64,000 bases of DNA from Amanita rubescens (GCA_015039365.1 WION01000237.1:1-64000); one strand, 5' to 3'; counted from the stretch's first letter, positions 43,424 through 56,016 are shown. The notes: generated by a model not told the origin, from the sequence alone. Program-made: numbers and translations.

Positions 43424-46131
43424 TCAGAAATCCTTGATTTGATCATATAAAAATGTAATCAAATATTGAGGATCAGATGGAAGACATTTGGCATTAATTC
43501 TGGTCTTCAGTTTTTCAACATTTCCATCTTTCTTGAAGTGGTCCAAAGCTTCTTGAATTGATTCAACAATTGGCTTCTTCATCCAAAAGGATTTCTTGGC
43601 AATGATGATGGATGCTGACACTTGTTAATTGATGAAGAAATAAGACAGAACATATTACCTGCTAAAATTTGACAACCTATGGGCTGGTTAGACAAGTGAG
43701 AACTTTTAAGACAGAAGAATACATATGGATGTCCTTACAGTCTTGTGAAATTTCACTGTTTGTTCTCCAAACAACTTGCAAAGTTGGTCCTAAGGAGGTC
43801 AATAGGTAAGATTCCCAAGTTCAGCTCAGCAAATAACTTACAACCTAACCAGCAGATTAAAACCTTTCTTGATATCACTTGTACATCATTGCTTACCTAT
43901 GAGATCAGACAGGTAAGTGAATAGCTGTGAAAAAATTGAAATGGTATTGCACAATCTGTGCATGAAATTAGTAGCAGAACAACAAAATATTTTCCCTCAC
44001 TTTCTGTGAAATATTTATAGAAATACTGCATTTCAGAAGTCAAGACTTGCTCACAATCTGTGGCCATGAGATGGGAATGATGAGATTGCACAAGCACTAA
44101 CTTCCTGTCAATTGTGAGATGACAACCTAGTGGAAAAATGCGGTGTTACTCACATTCTTTTGATCATGAGATAATTGACATTGAAGACAAGAATGCAATG
44201 CTGCTCACATCCTGTTGATTATAATGGCAGATCATTCAGCAGGAAGGTGCAGTATCACTCACAAGCTGTAATCATGATTGATATAATGAGACTATATATA
44301 CAGGGGCATTGACACTCACAGACTGTTGGTCATGAGATAAATTAAAACAACTTGAGAGACCAAATGCAGTACAACCCACCACCTGTATATCATGATGGAA
44401 CATCTGATAAAACTGGGTTATGAATAGGAATATGTGATATCACATACAAACTATTGGTTATGATGTTGAAACTAATTTTCAGATGAAATTTCAAGGCCAC
44501 TCACAGGCTGGATTTTTAAGATGGAATCATTATGGGGTTTCTAATGCAGTATTTCACTCACCATCTATTTGTTAGCAATGAGACAGAATCACAGATGGTA
44601 GTCAGACCATGAAACTTACAGGCTGTTAGCCATGGAATGAGATGAGGTTGCAATACATATATGGAATAATATTGTAGTATCACTTACTTCCTGTTGGCCA
44701 AGGATGGTGAGCATGGATGACAGATGAAATTTCAATGATGCTTACAACCTGTAAGTTGTCCAAATAAGAAAGTGCAGGGTAGAAAAAGTGTGTGTATAGC
44801 ATACTAACTTCCTGTTGGTTATGAGATGAAATGGCCACTTGACACAAAAGCTCAATGTCACCCACAATCTGTTAGTCATTGAATGGGATGAGTTTATCTA
44901 CAGATAGGTGAAGTGCAGTATTACATACATCCTGTGCCTGGGGTAGAATGGTATAAGATCAATATATGTACAAATGCAAGGTTACTACTCACTTTCTGTT
45001 CATAGTGGGCGATAGGGATCAAACATGCAGGTAAATTGCAGTCTTGCTCACCATGCCCTCCTTACAACGGGGTGAACTTGATAAGATTTGTCAGGAGATA
45101 ATGTGAACTGTTACTCACAATCTGTCAAACATGGGGTGAGACTTCCTGGAAGAAAAATGTCCAATTTAACTTACACTCTGTTGTAGGATGAGTTTAGATG
45201 ATTGACAAAGTACAAGTATGGCCTTCCTACTCACATTCTTTTGATCATACATGATGTTTATTGCATAATAGGAAAATGCAAAGTGCCACCCACTTTCTGT
45301 TGGTCATGGTGTGAGATGGAAAGACTGTCTGACATATATGGTACTGTGATCCCTCACATTCTGTTATTCTTGGTGAGAATTCTAATGGAACTCTAATACT
45401 AAAGTTCAGTGCCACTCACATACTACTTGTCACAAAATAAGATATGAATTCCTGGATATGAACAAATCTTGTTGCTTACACCACGCTAGCCATGGAATGA
45501 GTAGCCTTGGAGGTTGTAGTGAATGGCCACTCACATCCTATTGGATAATAATATGTAGTAAGTACATAGAAGAGGAAATGTCGATCTACTCACTTCCTGT
45601 TGACCATTAATCAGTAATAAATCATGATAGAGACTGTTAGATGATGTTGCAGGACCACTCACACCCTGTTTTAACAGAATAAAAATGTTGATAGAGAGAG
45701 GTGTAGTGCCACCTACATCTCGCTGTTTAAGGATAGATGCAATCACAAACTACAATCTGGAAAGAAAAGTAACTTACATCCTTTGGCCATGCATTAGTTT
45801 GCTCTCTGGACAGAACTGTTGCCACTCACTTCCTGTTCCCCATCCCATAAAACTTGCAAAATGTGCACTGGTTTTGCTTACCCACTGCAATTATATGGAT
45901 CAGATTTGCTTGCGGGTACATATGAGCATTGGAGTCAGTGACACTCACTCTCATCAAAACATGCTTATTTGGGATGATTCCCACATAACCCATTACTAGT
46001 GATAAATGCTAGATATTTGGAGAATTACACACATCCTACTCATTCAGACATTCAGCAAGGCATTCATCATGAGAGGGTGATGTCTCAAACACTCACTCTC
46101 TGCAAGAAACTTTTGAGATATCCAGTATGAT

Positions 46132-49100
46132 TAGTGCTGCAGAGTCCTGTCCTGTCCTGTCTTTTGGCCCCGGAGGGCAGGACTGAAGACAGGACTGAAG
46201 ACTGCAAGCTCAAAAGACCAGAGGACAGGACCAAGACTGCTGTAGGACAGGACTGCAGTCCTGGATCAGTCTTGGACCGGTCCTGACCAGTCTCGGACTT
46301 AATTCAGTCTCGGACCGGTCTGGACTGGTCCTGACCGGTCCTGTGCAGTCTCGATGATTAGTATATTACTATTATAAGATAAATATCTATATACTAAGTA
46401 AAGGTAACGGTGTAATCTACCATGTATGGTAATTTCAATTAAAACCATCATCATAGTCTTCCGCATATAGCTCCTCCTCGTCTTTAAGTATTAGCGAAAA
46501 ATCATTGAAGTCTACATCTACCTCTTCAATAGAACGGGAATTTACTCGTGCCCAGTCAATTATATTACCTTTCCAGTTGTACTGTAGGCACTCGAGTGCC
46601 TCAATGAGATCGGGCCCAATAGATGAGCGACGATCAGTAGTGACCTGTTTCGTGCGTGAAAAGAGTCGTTCACAGGAAACAGATGATCCGGGGATGGGCA
46701 AGATATCGAGTGCTATGCGGGCAAGGGTCGGATACCTCGTTGTATGCATCTGCCACAAATCCTACTAATTAGCACCGTTATGCTGCTCATTGATATTACA
46801 CTCACAGCCCACCATTTTAGAGTATCCATCTTCTTCTTCACGTCACATAAAGGTTCCTCGACATATCGCTTGAGCTCCCCTTCCCATCCTTGTGTCACCG
46901 CCATTAAACGCCCCTTACGTGCCCGGTCGAAGTCATCGTCGTCGTCGTGATCATCGTCATCGTCATCATCACGGCGATGACAATGCTTGTTGGTATCCAG
47001 ATCGATCACCTCATTCGCTGTTTGAATTGCGACGCCGAAGCGTTTCGGCCAGTATTCAGCCATCTACTATGATGTCAGCACAGATATTACTAGGTAAGAA
47101 GAGACTCACGGCTTCACGGACAATGACCCATGCCTCTGCCTGCCAATCCTTCGCATCGTGACTTCCCGCTTGAATCTCCTCTTCCCACTCATTCCTTCCA
47201 CCCCATTTCGTCTCTATGTATTCCATTCGATAGTAGGGGTGCAATACTGTTGTCAAGGATCAGCTACTCATCAAACAACGATGGAAATGAAAAACGTACA
47301 CATTGATAAGACATATACATACCGGCGTATTATCGAGGTTAACGTAGTACTTGTTCAATTTCGATAATCCGCTCTTGATTGCAGAGCGAAAGTCGCTGAA
47401 TTTGGGGTTTGCAAGCTTGCGCTCCCATCGTGTCAAGAGGCCTTCGAGTGCGGGGATAACACGGTGCAGCGTGGGGAAGGCGTCCGATGAGAACTTCTGC
47501 TGGTATTCGTTGGCATCCTGCGAGAATATGTGAGCATCCATGAAAAGAACGCACAAACGAGTCAGTCGAGATCCATACCTCTAGTATTTCGGCACACCAC
47601 GCCACCCGTTCCCATTTTGGCTCATCTAGTAAAAAAGCCGTCCATGGAATCTTCTTCACTACCTTTCCATGTTTATGAATGGTTGTTATGGGGCCAAATT
47701 TCTTATCTGCGCTCAGAATAAACAAATCAATAGGCTACAAAGATGTGTTTAAGTCCAGAAATGCAGTACTACTACCAAGAGTCCACGCACCTCGCGTAGC
47801 TTGTATGCACGCTCGCACATGGCAAACGCAGTGCCCCATCGAGTATTACCATGCAGGGGTATCTTCAGTGGCTTATCAAAGCCATGATCGCGTTGCTGCT
47901 TTTCGAACCACTCCTTGCGCTGACCTGAAGCTTGAATCTGAATCATGCGATCGATCAGAAATCAGTCAAGTGACAAGGATGGGAAGAAGCCAAGATACCT
48001 TGACGACGAGTGTCCGGATCGTAGCGATGACATCCAGCCCGCCAATAACTAACCGATTTTCAGGCAAAGAGGGATCAAAGTCCCAGATTGCCTGCTTCGT
48101 CTCAACGACCGCCAGCTGGGTGATCTCAGACATGAAGTCTGAGATCCCCAACTGGATCACATGCGCTAGGCACCTGTATGTGGTGCGTGAAATGTGATTC
48201 ATGAAGAACAAAACAACTTAACTCACCCAAGTTGACGGGATTCTGCTGACCACTTTGTAAACCCACACCGCCTTAACACGGATGCCACCTTCTTTACTGT
48301 GGTCATGTTATTACTTGCATTGTCCGCAGTGACGTAGCCAAGCTAAGTTGCCGAAGATAAGAAGATGGTAAGGAAAAGATTTGCTAACGCACATTGTTAG
48401 ATGTTTTGGAAGTAACACCGACACGATCCAAGAGCTTGATAACGTAGCGGCCAAGGTTGTCGCCATCGTGTGGACCGGAAATCTTGTGCATCGCGAGAAC
48501 TTCTGAACGAAAAACCCAGCCGTCCGCCTTCACATCAATCCACTGGGCGCAAAGACCCAAAAATGCGGTGCTTGTGTGCGGAGCTGTCCAGGTATCCCAA
48601 TTAACTGAAACATCTCCAATGGTTTGCCGGAAGGTGAGCTTCAGATTGCTGATATATTCATTAAAGTCACTGATTATCTTGCTGCGAATTGCTGAGCGCC
48701 CTGGAAGATCTTCGCGAGTTGTTTTTGGACGCATCGTGACCAGGCAATTGGTGAAGGTGAGATCATCACCAAGGACAAGGGCCTAACCGGGGTTTAGGGT
48801 AAGGACTCAATGCGATCTTATCGATATTAAATTACTAAGCACGTACCTCATCACTGCAGACAACATGTTTGACAATCGCGTTGAGGATGGCAGCTTGGGA
48901 GAACGCGGTCGGACCCTCAACCTTCTGTACGACGCTGTCAAGCGTCTTTTGCGTGTGGACCGGCTTCTTCCTCTCTGCTTCATTACGCTCTCGCTCCAAC
49001 ACGCTCTTTGGTACCGCAGCTGGCTTTTCGGCGTACCCCTTCTCTTTGCACCGCTTTGAATACTCTTGGTAGTGGAAGGCGGCGATGTGGCGGCGGCAGC

Positions 49101-50381
49101 TTGTGTTACTGCCACTAAGCCAACCCGCCATCGCACCACGTTTCTTTTTAACTACGGCATCTTCTCTGCAAGAAACACGACTGGGTATGCATAAACCACT
49201 CGGTGTATCCACATGACTAACGTACCTGCAGATTCCACACCACCGTCCCTTCTTCATATCAGAAGACCCATCGCGACGATTAAACTTGACCGTTACGCAG
49301 GTGGAGAAGATTGTCTCCATGTCACGCGTTTTTTCGACCTTCGCCTCATGATGACCTGTGCATTCATCAGGCTCCATCTGTAAATGCGAATTAGCCTGTA
49401 CGTTCGAAATGCTGACTCTTAATATAGAGGACTTACCTCGCTCTGAACTTCAGCATCCTCTTCATCTCCCTCAGGCGCCCTTCTTTCCTCGTCCACTTCT
49501 TCAACTAGGTTATTGCTACTCCTGTTCTCAACTTCAATTATTTCATCTTCAGAGTCTTCGGGTGTCCGGGTATAGCGACGTTTTGGTGCCGGCGTCAAGT
49601 CATCAACTTCAACATCAAGTGTTCGTTTATTGGATCTCGACGATGACGACACGGAATCTTGTGCCTCAAGAAGTCTCTGAGAGGGAACATGCTTGCGTGA
49701 TGATTTGCGCAACATGGCTGACTCCATGTCTCGTGAACGAATGAACCCAGAGGTGGGCCGACGTTTTTTATTCCAAAAAAAAGAGACTAATTACTAATTG
49801 CTAGTACACCTGAGTCGGAGTTAGGTGCGCGCACTAGTGTTGCGGCGTTAAGTCCACACAATGATCCGAAGAGCATGCCGCCTTGCACTTACTGCACCAT
49901 CTACTCAACGTCTCGAACTTAAGAAGTACTATATTAAGCACTAATCGACGCGTGCCACCTTGATCTAATACTCAACACTCTGAACCTGAGCTAAGTTAGG
50001 CATCCAACACCTGAGTCTTCCGTGTAACGAGCGACGCCCACTTGGCATCACCCGTTTGATGTTTCAAACCTCTCCCATACCCCATTGAGTTATTATTAAT
50101 AGTAATACACATCAGATGGCTGTCATTGCCCGGGCGCCGGTATTCAACGGCCGCTGAGTCAAGTTGTCGTCTCAAATGCCATTGCCTGCCTAAGCTTTAA
50201 GACCGGTCAGGACCGGTCCCAACCAGTCTTGGCCGGTCCTTCATTTCCCTGAGTTCCCCAGGACCGGGACCGGGACCGAGACAGGACAGCAAAAGACTGA
50301 GCTGCAGTCCCGTCTTTGACCAGTCCTACTCCGGTCTTTGATCAGTCTCGGACCGGTCCGGGACCGGACTCTGCAGCACTA
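46132..50381 (-). mobile_element. hAT-family DNA transposon
   Basis: Terminal inverted repeats TAGTGCTGCAGAGTCC (46132-46147) and its complement (50366-50381) match over 16 bp. The 8-bp direct repeat AGTATGAT flanks both ends (46124-46131 and 50382-50389), the hAT signature. Both subterminal regions (46140-46350 and 50195-50365) are packed with GGTCCTGACCGGTCC-like motifs in both orientations, probably transposase binding sites. The interior encodes a multi-exon hAT transposase on the minus strand. Complete ends plus full-length coding suggest recent activity. Confidence 0.93.
46435..49727 (-). CDS. hAT transposase
   Basis: The start at 49727 (MESAMLRKSSRKHVPSQRLL) opens an acidic, Ser-rich exon ending at a GTAAGT donor near 49440. 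Next comes a BED-type zinc finger split by an intron: WCGICR, then SNTSCRRHIAAFHYQEYSKR (C-x2-C ... H-x4-H). Later exons carry VNWDTWTAPHTSTAFLGL with its catalytic Asp, LGYVTADNASNNMTTVKKVA with the second Asp, YRCLAHVIQLGISDFMSEI (CxxH insert), PLHGNTRWGTAFAM, and the C-terminal dimerisation region YPTLARIALDILPIPGSSVS with CERLFSRTK. The last frame ends DDGFN at 46435. Exons alternate with roughly 50-70-nt GT-AG introns. The order is that of full-length hAT transposases, and I see no obvious break, though not every junction was checked. Confidence 0.8.
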
Positions 50382-51958
50382 AGTATGATAAAGCATCCCC
50401 CTATACTTACTGTTCTTTTGAACTTTGAATGACTCAGCCAAAGCTGCTATCTATATCAACATATTCACAAACTCACCCAATAATGTGGGAAGCTACGTGT
50501 TACAGTCATTATAGCCTGTTTCATGCTAATCCCATCATCAATTTGGAGGCCCAGTCTGGATACTATCAAGGTTTGAAATTGATCATGAAGTATGATGCTT
50601 ACTGAAGTGCTGACTTGACACAAAGATTGAGATTGTTCATTTGTGTTGATACAAACAGCCTGTTAAGACTAGGGTTATCAATGGCAGCAGCAGATATTTC
50701 AGTAAGTTCATGACAGTGTGTCTCTGGCATATCCATATCTTCCAATCATTATTACCTCTGCATTTGTAAATGATGCAATGTTGTCATTCTCACCTTCCAA
50801 GTGCACATATGTCTTAGGAGGATATCCAGATTTCATGACCTTGGGGAGATATACTCTCTGAAAAGTGTCTTCAGCATTCTCCTTGGCCTTGTACCACTTA
50901 TCTCCATCATCTTCCATGTCATTTAATTGCACATATTCCTTGATAATTTGTGCATCAAATTTGGTGAATATTGCCACCAAAGGAACTGTGGGCCTCTTCT
51001 GGTCAGTAGTCTAATTTTATGCCTGGTGGTTTGCATAGTACCTTCCCCAATTCCTTTAGTGAAGAATTTGAGCTCTTCAGATTGAATAGGGCGAGACCCT
51101 TCCATGGGTATGCAGTACCTATGACAATTAAGCTTGCCAGCCCCATAAAAATAAAGTACAAAATACCAAATCATATGCAACTGCTGCCTTGTTGTAGTTG
51201 AAGCAGATCTCCTCTCAATGAATTTCCAGACATCTTCAAGTTCCTTATTATCACCAGCCTCAAATCCCTGTGAATCATGGAAGATGAAATTGCTTCCAGG
51301 GTATGTAATCTGGTCTTCAATATCATGTATGCCTCTCTGGACATTTGTTATGTGAGGTAATAGCTACCAAATGAGTTGACTCACCTCAATTGTTGGAGCC
51401 AAATGGATGTCCAAAGGTTCTAACATTATATTTAAGCAAAAATGCTTGATGTGCAAAAGAAGTATTACGTTTAAGGTCACTATCATCCTGATGGTAGACA
51501 ATGGGATTTGTGCCCATTGCTACACCACAAACTTTCTCAAGAATAGTAGTCTTGCCTGCATTGGCCCTCCCAATGACAAGAATGCGAAAATAAGGGCAGT
51601 TGTATCGCTCCTTGAGCATATCAATAAGGTCTGTGACTTAAAATTAATCATCGTTACTATGTGTACACGTGCGCAGAACGTACTGCTGTTTGCCTCAGAC
51701 ATTGCTTGATGCTTTTATCGCCACTGGAGAAATGATACACCGGAAGATGATGTAGGGCGGCGAGAGATCGGTGAATAACGTAGCCAAAAAGGCGTGTAAG
51801 GCGTGTAGATGAGCGCGAGAGATAACCTGCAGAACGGACCCCGAGAGCACCAACTGCCGCGTTACGGACCCCGATACTAAGCCTCACAAGTCCAAATTAA
51901 ACAATGCGCTCTAATCTAAAATGATCATCAGGTACTACGGTATCTCGAATCGGATCCA

Positions 51959-53176
51959 TCACCTCGGGCCCGAACGCTCCCTACTCGCCTTCGTTTCTAC
52001 CTTGACATACTCACTATCATCTCCCATCCCATTTCCGCGCGCCGAATTCGCCACCGACCCTTGCGCCCGACCCTGTCCAGACTGCTCCATCCCGCCCAAC
52101 CCCGTACCCAACCCAGGGGCATCTGGATCCTTCTTGACAGCCATATACGCCTCTCCCAAAATCTGCAACGCGATCGCTCTCAACAATACCTTATCCCTCC
52201 CCGCTCCAAGATCCAATAACCTATCACAAACTTCCCTCAACACGCTCTCCACTTCCAATTCGGTGCTTTTGAACAAGGCTTGAACGCCCTTTTCAGCAGC
52301 TTGCTCTTCGAGTTTCTTTCTCTCCTCTGGGGAAAGCCCGCCTGCCTTTTCAGCCGCTTGGAGTTGGTCAAATACGGCTTTGAGTTCGATAGCGGAACGG
52401 AGGGTAGATATGGTTTCGGAAAAGACGTGGTATTTAGATTGGACGTTGTGTATCCATCCACCGACGCCGAAAAAGGTTTGGTGAGTGGCGAGGAAGTGTT
52501 TGGCTTTGGAGGCGTAGACGAAACCGATCGCTTGTAAGAGTTCGTAGCCATACGATTGGTGGACGAGGTCACTGGTTGGACGTTGTGTAAAAAATCAGAA
52601 AAAAAGCGACAGACGTACTTGGCTTCTAGTTCGCACATCTGTTTATAACCATTAAGCATATCCCTGTCGTTCGGCGTCCCAGCTTTAGCGCCCAACTCGT
52701 CATAACGCCTCCTCAGCTCAGGATCCGACAAACTTTGGTAAGCGATGGATATCGTTCAGCGGCGGTGGGGTCATTGTAGGTTTTTGTCTGGGTGGTGTTT
52801 GATGGCGAGGCGGCGGTAGGCGCGTTTGGTGTCGTCTTGGGTGGAAGAGGGGGGAAGAGGCGGTTAGGCCGAGGTCGTAGTATTCGGTTTCCAAGGGTTT
52901 TTCTTGGGTACCGATCATTCGGGTTTTACGCGGGGTGTGTGGATGATGATGATGAAGGGCCTGGTGGTGGTACCGCTGGTGGTTTTGTACTATAGCCATT
53001 GAGTGGTGTGTAAGATGAGGAGGTTGAGGATGAACGAGGGCGGGGAGGTTGAGGATGGGTAAGATTGAAGGGAGAGGCGAAGATGGTGTTGCAAGCGAAG
53101 CAGCGGATGGTGAGAGGAATGCGTGGAGGTGGTGGTGGAGATGGTACACGGAATTCAAGGAGAATGTTGCGGGCAA
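51959..53176 (-). pseudogene. DnaJ/DnaJ-X gene, copy B (broken)
   Basis: Inverted copy of 36497-38145. The C-terminal exon is conserved (LREVCDRLLDLGAGRDKVLL, GMGDDSEYVKVETKAS), as is the DnaJ-X part. The whole linker between KAGTP and NDRDMLNGYKQMCELEAK is deleted. The J-domain region (52730-52900) has small deletions that shift the frame, and the N-terminal exon is rearranged. It cannot make a full protein. Confidence 0.75.
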
Positions 53177-53295
53177 AATTTGGACAGCGTGCGGGGAGAT
53201 GAGGCTCGATTTACCGGGAGGGCAGAGAGTGGTCGTTATGCGACACCGTTCGTATGCACAGGCAAGAAGGGAGAGCTCAAATATTCTTGTAGTGT
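53177..53295. other. Leader and junction of the copy B cassette
   Basis: Resembles the 5' flank of the DnaJ gene around 36440-36560 on the opposite strand, then joins unrelated sequence. Confidence 0.4.
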
Positions 53296-54340
53296 CTAGG
53301 CTTGAAAATAAAAAACGATGAGCTCATCACACTTTACGTAGTAACGAACAGGGGAGGAACTTACCAACTGGATACATCCAATAACGGTCGCGCCGGCGCC
53401 GGGTTCCCGCTCGGGTGCCCATACAATAGTAATGAAGACCCGCTTCAACCGTCTGCAGGGGGGGAGGTAGCATTCAGCAAGATCATTCGAACCGCATATA
53501 CATGTCCAAGTACCATTTGTAGTCTCTCCGGATGGTCCAGGCAATAGAGGGTGTTTGAGAATGAGGAGACCTTCGACGTTGTTCCCCATAAGTTCATTTC
53601 TGGTGAAGGCATCTAAGATTGCAGGTTCAATACCGAAGAAGGGGTCCGCGGCGGAGCCGGGTTTGCCCTCAATGGCGCATTGTCACCTTCTGACCAGTTT
53701 TGCACTTTGGGGTTGATAGGCTCACCTACGCTCCCTAACACGCAGAGAATGGACAAGCCGAAGTCCTTGACGTGTTTGCCAAAGCGGCGGGGAAGCCTAA
53801 TCACGGTGGAGACAGAGTAGAATTGAGTCAAGGCACGTTTCTTGGATGATTTTTCAGTAGCGAGAGGGGGTGGTGGATGCGCAGCTGCGGAGACAATGTA
53901 GGTGTGGCTGGTGATCCGACCAATGTCGGACATGCAGGCGAACTTGTCGTCGGGGTCGACATCAAAGATGTGTTTGACGGTACCAAGAGGAGCGATGATT
54001 CAGAACTTCAGGCTAGAACTCATAAGGCGGAGACGAGGGAGGGGTGAGTCGGTGACAGTAGAGAGCAAAGTTGGGCTGAGGCGTCCAAAGACTACGGCGG
54101 CAGAGGTATGTGCACGTCGTGGCATTTGATGGGCAGTTAAACCGGTTGCGTGGGCCGGGGGGCCTCGAGCTCCAGAGGATCGGGTCGAGTCTTCGGTGAC
54201 GAAGGATGTTTCAGAATGGCTGGACCTATGGAACTGGAAATCGTCGACCAGGAGGCAACCTTGACTCGGATCTTTGAGTCGATGTTGAGAACGCGCAGGG
54301 TATTCATCCTTCCAGTGAGGCGGTGGAGAAAAGCCTAAAC
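53296..54340 (-). pseudogene. Acetyl-CoA synthetase remnant
   Basis: Minus-strand text in several frames matches, in order, segments of AMP-forming acetyl-CoA synthetase. They are a stretch like the AVVFAGFS region (SAAVVFGRLSP, 54110-54070), [20 protein letters not shown] with ITSHTYIV (53990-53880), [40 protein letters not shown] with NP (53850-53700), and [13 protein letters not shown] then [14 protein letters not shown] (53645-53530). The enzyme makes acetyl-CoA from acetate, ATP and CoA. Frames shift repeatedly and the substrate-binding middle part is missing, so this is a dead fragment. Ordered matches to the family make the identification reasonably firm. Confidence 0.6.
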
Positions 54341-55059
54341 AGCTGTGAGCGCAAAGCCAGTGTCGTGCGCGCTGGTTTGGTTTTGGCTGGAAAGTAGGCT
54401 GGAGAGCTTCGTGGCCTGGGGGACGATGAAAGAGTCTGTCGCATGCGCCGGGCCGATTTGCCGCGCAGGTGCGTTCCACGAGAGGCTGTGCTAACGTTAC
54501 TATGGCAATTCATCGTACGCGTCCCGCTCTCTGCCCCGCGTCCTCAAGCAGGGTTCGGCTAGATCGAAGCGGTGGATGGTGTGGAGACGAAGGTGATGGA
54601 TTCTTTCAACTACCACAAACGTTCGGACATTGCACAAATCACCGTGACGGCTCACACAATTTTTCCTCGAAAATCATCCGCTGACGTAGCAAATACCAAC
54701 GCATATAGGGCCATCCCAACATTGGGAGGATGCTCTGTGCGACTCTTATTGGAGGTGTAAATCCCCTCTCCTGCTCGTTACTACCGGACGAGTGCTACAC
54801 AATCCGACCCGACCATTACACTCATCTTCATGTAGAAGGAAAACGGTCTATGAAGAATTCAACTAAATTCCACCCTCGATCTTCCTCCGACCTCTTCTCG
54901 CTCTGATGTTACTTTGCCCGCAACCGAATCTCCACCACAATACAGAACCTTGCAGGCACGGGCAAGGGATAACAGCTCATCGCACGGATAAGATGTCTCT
55001 GGGCCTTGAGACGCTTATGACGACTTCATCTACGTCCACCACTCTCCAAGGGAAAAGGG
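54341..55059. other. Spacer, nothing firm
   Basis: Possible further decay of the acetyl-CoA synthetase N-terminus; no frame, motif or repeat I can support. Confidence 0.35.
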
Positions 55060-55740
55060 AGAGTGTGCCTACCTGCACCTTTGATCGCTAGGAAAGCGCA
55101 AATCATTGACTCTACCCTCTGCCGTCGCGCAAATGGTTTTACACCCCGACCACGGACCCTCTGGGGAGAAGAAGACGATAATCAAGAGGACGCCGCTGTT
55201 GCTGCAGGTCCAAATGCTAGTGGAGGTACGAAGCTGGATGTTAGCAAACAGCGCGTGGTGGTGGCGGCGGTGGTTTGGAAAGCAATTCAAAGGCGTTGTC
55301 TCCAGCGGCGCGGGATGAACACGTGCGGCGGTGAGGGCGGTGGTGAGAGAAAAACGGGTCTTGAAACTGTTTGAGAACCTCGAACCAAAGTGGCTATATT
55401 CAGAGATCCGAATGACAGGGATATGCCAAATGGCCACTTATAAGCAGAGTGCGTGTGTCCTCCCGACGTTTATGTTTTTACCTAACATTTGCCAGTGACT
55501 TCGTCCACGAACCTTACGGCTACGATCTCTGACTATGTCTTGGGAGTGGGCGTATATGGCTACTATCAAGAATGATCCGGATGTGCCTGAGCTAAATGCG
55601 GGACGGCGCAGCCTGGTCATGGATGGGGAAGGGGCCGGCCATTTTGGCGCAAGGAAATGGGATGGGAGATGATAGTGAGGATGTCAATGTCGAGACGAGG
55701 ATCACGCGCGCTGGAGGTGACGGATCGATTCAAGTACCTA
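55060..55740 (+). pseudogene. DnaJ remnant, copy C
   Basis: Scattered matches to the intact DnaJ gene in the right order: the acidic linker with GGTKLDVSKQ (55165-55250, as at 37170-37250), the ERAAxREERVSKLFENLE region (about 55320-55385), NDRDM (55410-55425), TSSTN (55500), YMAxIKNDPDVPEL (55555-55595) and GNGMGDDSE near 55660. Everything else is deleted. The J domain is absent. Confidence 0.65.
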
Positions 55741-56016
55741 CTACCTACCTGATGTTCATTGTAAATTAGAGCCCATGTTTAATGAACTCCTGTTCGGCGA
55801 TAATGCCGAGGCGGAATCGGTGTTCTTGGGGTCCATCGGACTGTGCTAGTTTCTCGGGGTCCATAACGCAGGTTATCTCCCGCGCTCATCTCTTCAGCCT
55901 TACAAGCCTTACTCGCCGCAACAGTGTGCAACTAACCATCATCTCCCTCGACACCCACCTTGCAGAGTTACTATTTCTTTGGCTAAGAGTGTCTAGTATC
56001 CTACAAGGATTGAGCA

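Larger units (their letters stand above)
43424..51702 (-). pseudogene. P-loop GTPase with microexon array (copy B), split by a hAT insertion
   Basis: Start MSEANSSTFCA at 51702 with donor GTGTAC. The GTPase exons are nearly identical to copy A (GRANAGKTTILEKVCG, TKFDAQIIKEYVQLND, MKSGYPPKTYVHLEG), ending TRSFPHYW at 50477. The array continues on the far side of a transposon inserted in its first intron (46132-50381). I count 37 microexons between 46095 and 43950, then GTT near 43840, exon DQLCKLFGEQTVKFHKT (from 43789) and last exon FWMKKPIVESIQEALDHFKK, ending IKDF at 43424. All microexons are multiples of three and free of phase-0 stops. The insertion stretches one intron to over 4.3 kb and probably disrupts expression, although the coding frame itself is not broken, so 'pseudogene' is a judgement. 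Confidence 0.6.

Noticed and set aside
39800..45980. CRISPR-like or satellite array (short conserved motif every ~60 bp)
   Set aside because: The recurring motif is a splice acceptor plus donor with three variable bases between. Spacing varies and the intervening DNA is diverged intron, not uniform spacers. Location inside a eukaryotic gene fits introns.
36280..53280. Interpreting the A/B inverted arrangement as one giant transposon with long inverted repeats
   Set aside because: The arms are ordinary genes with introns, homology is patchy, a third copy is direct, and no terminal motif or target duplication bounds the arms.
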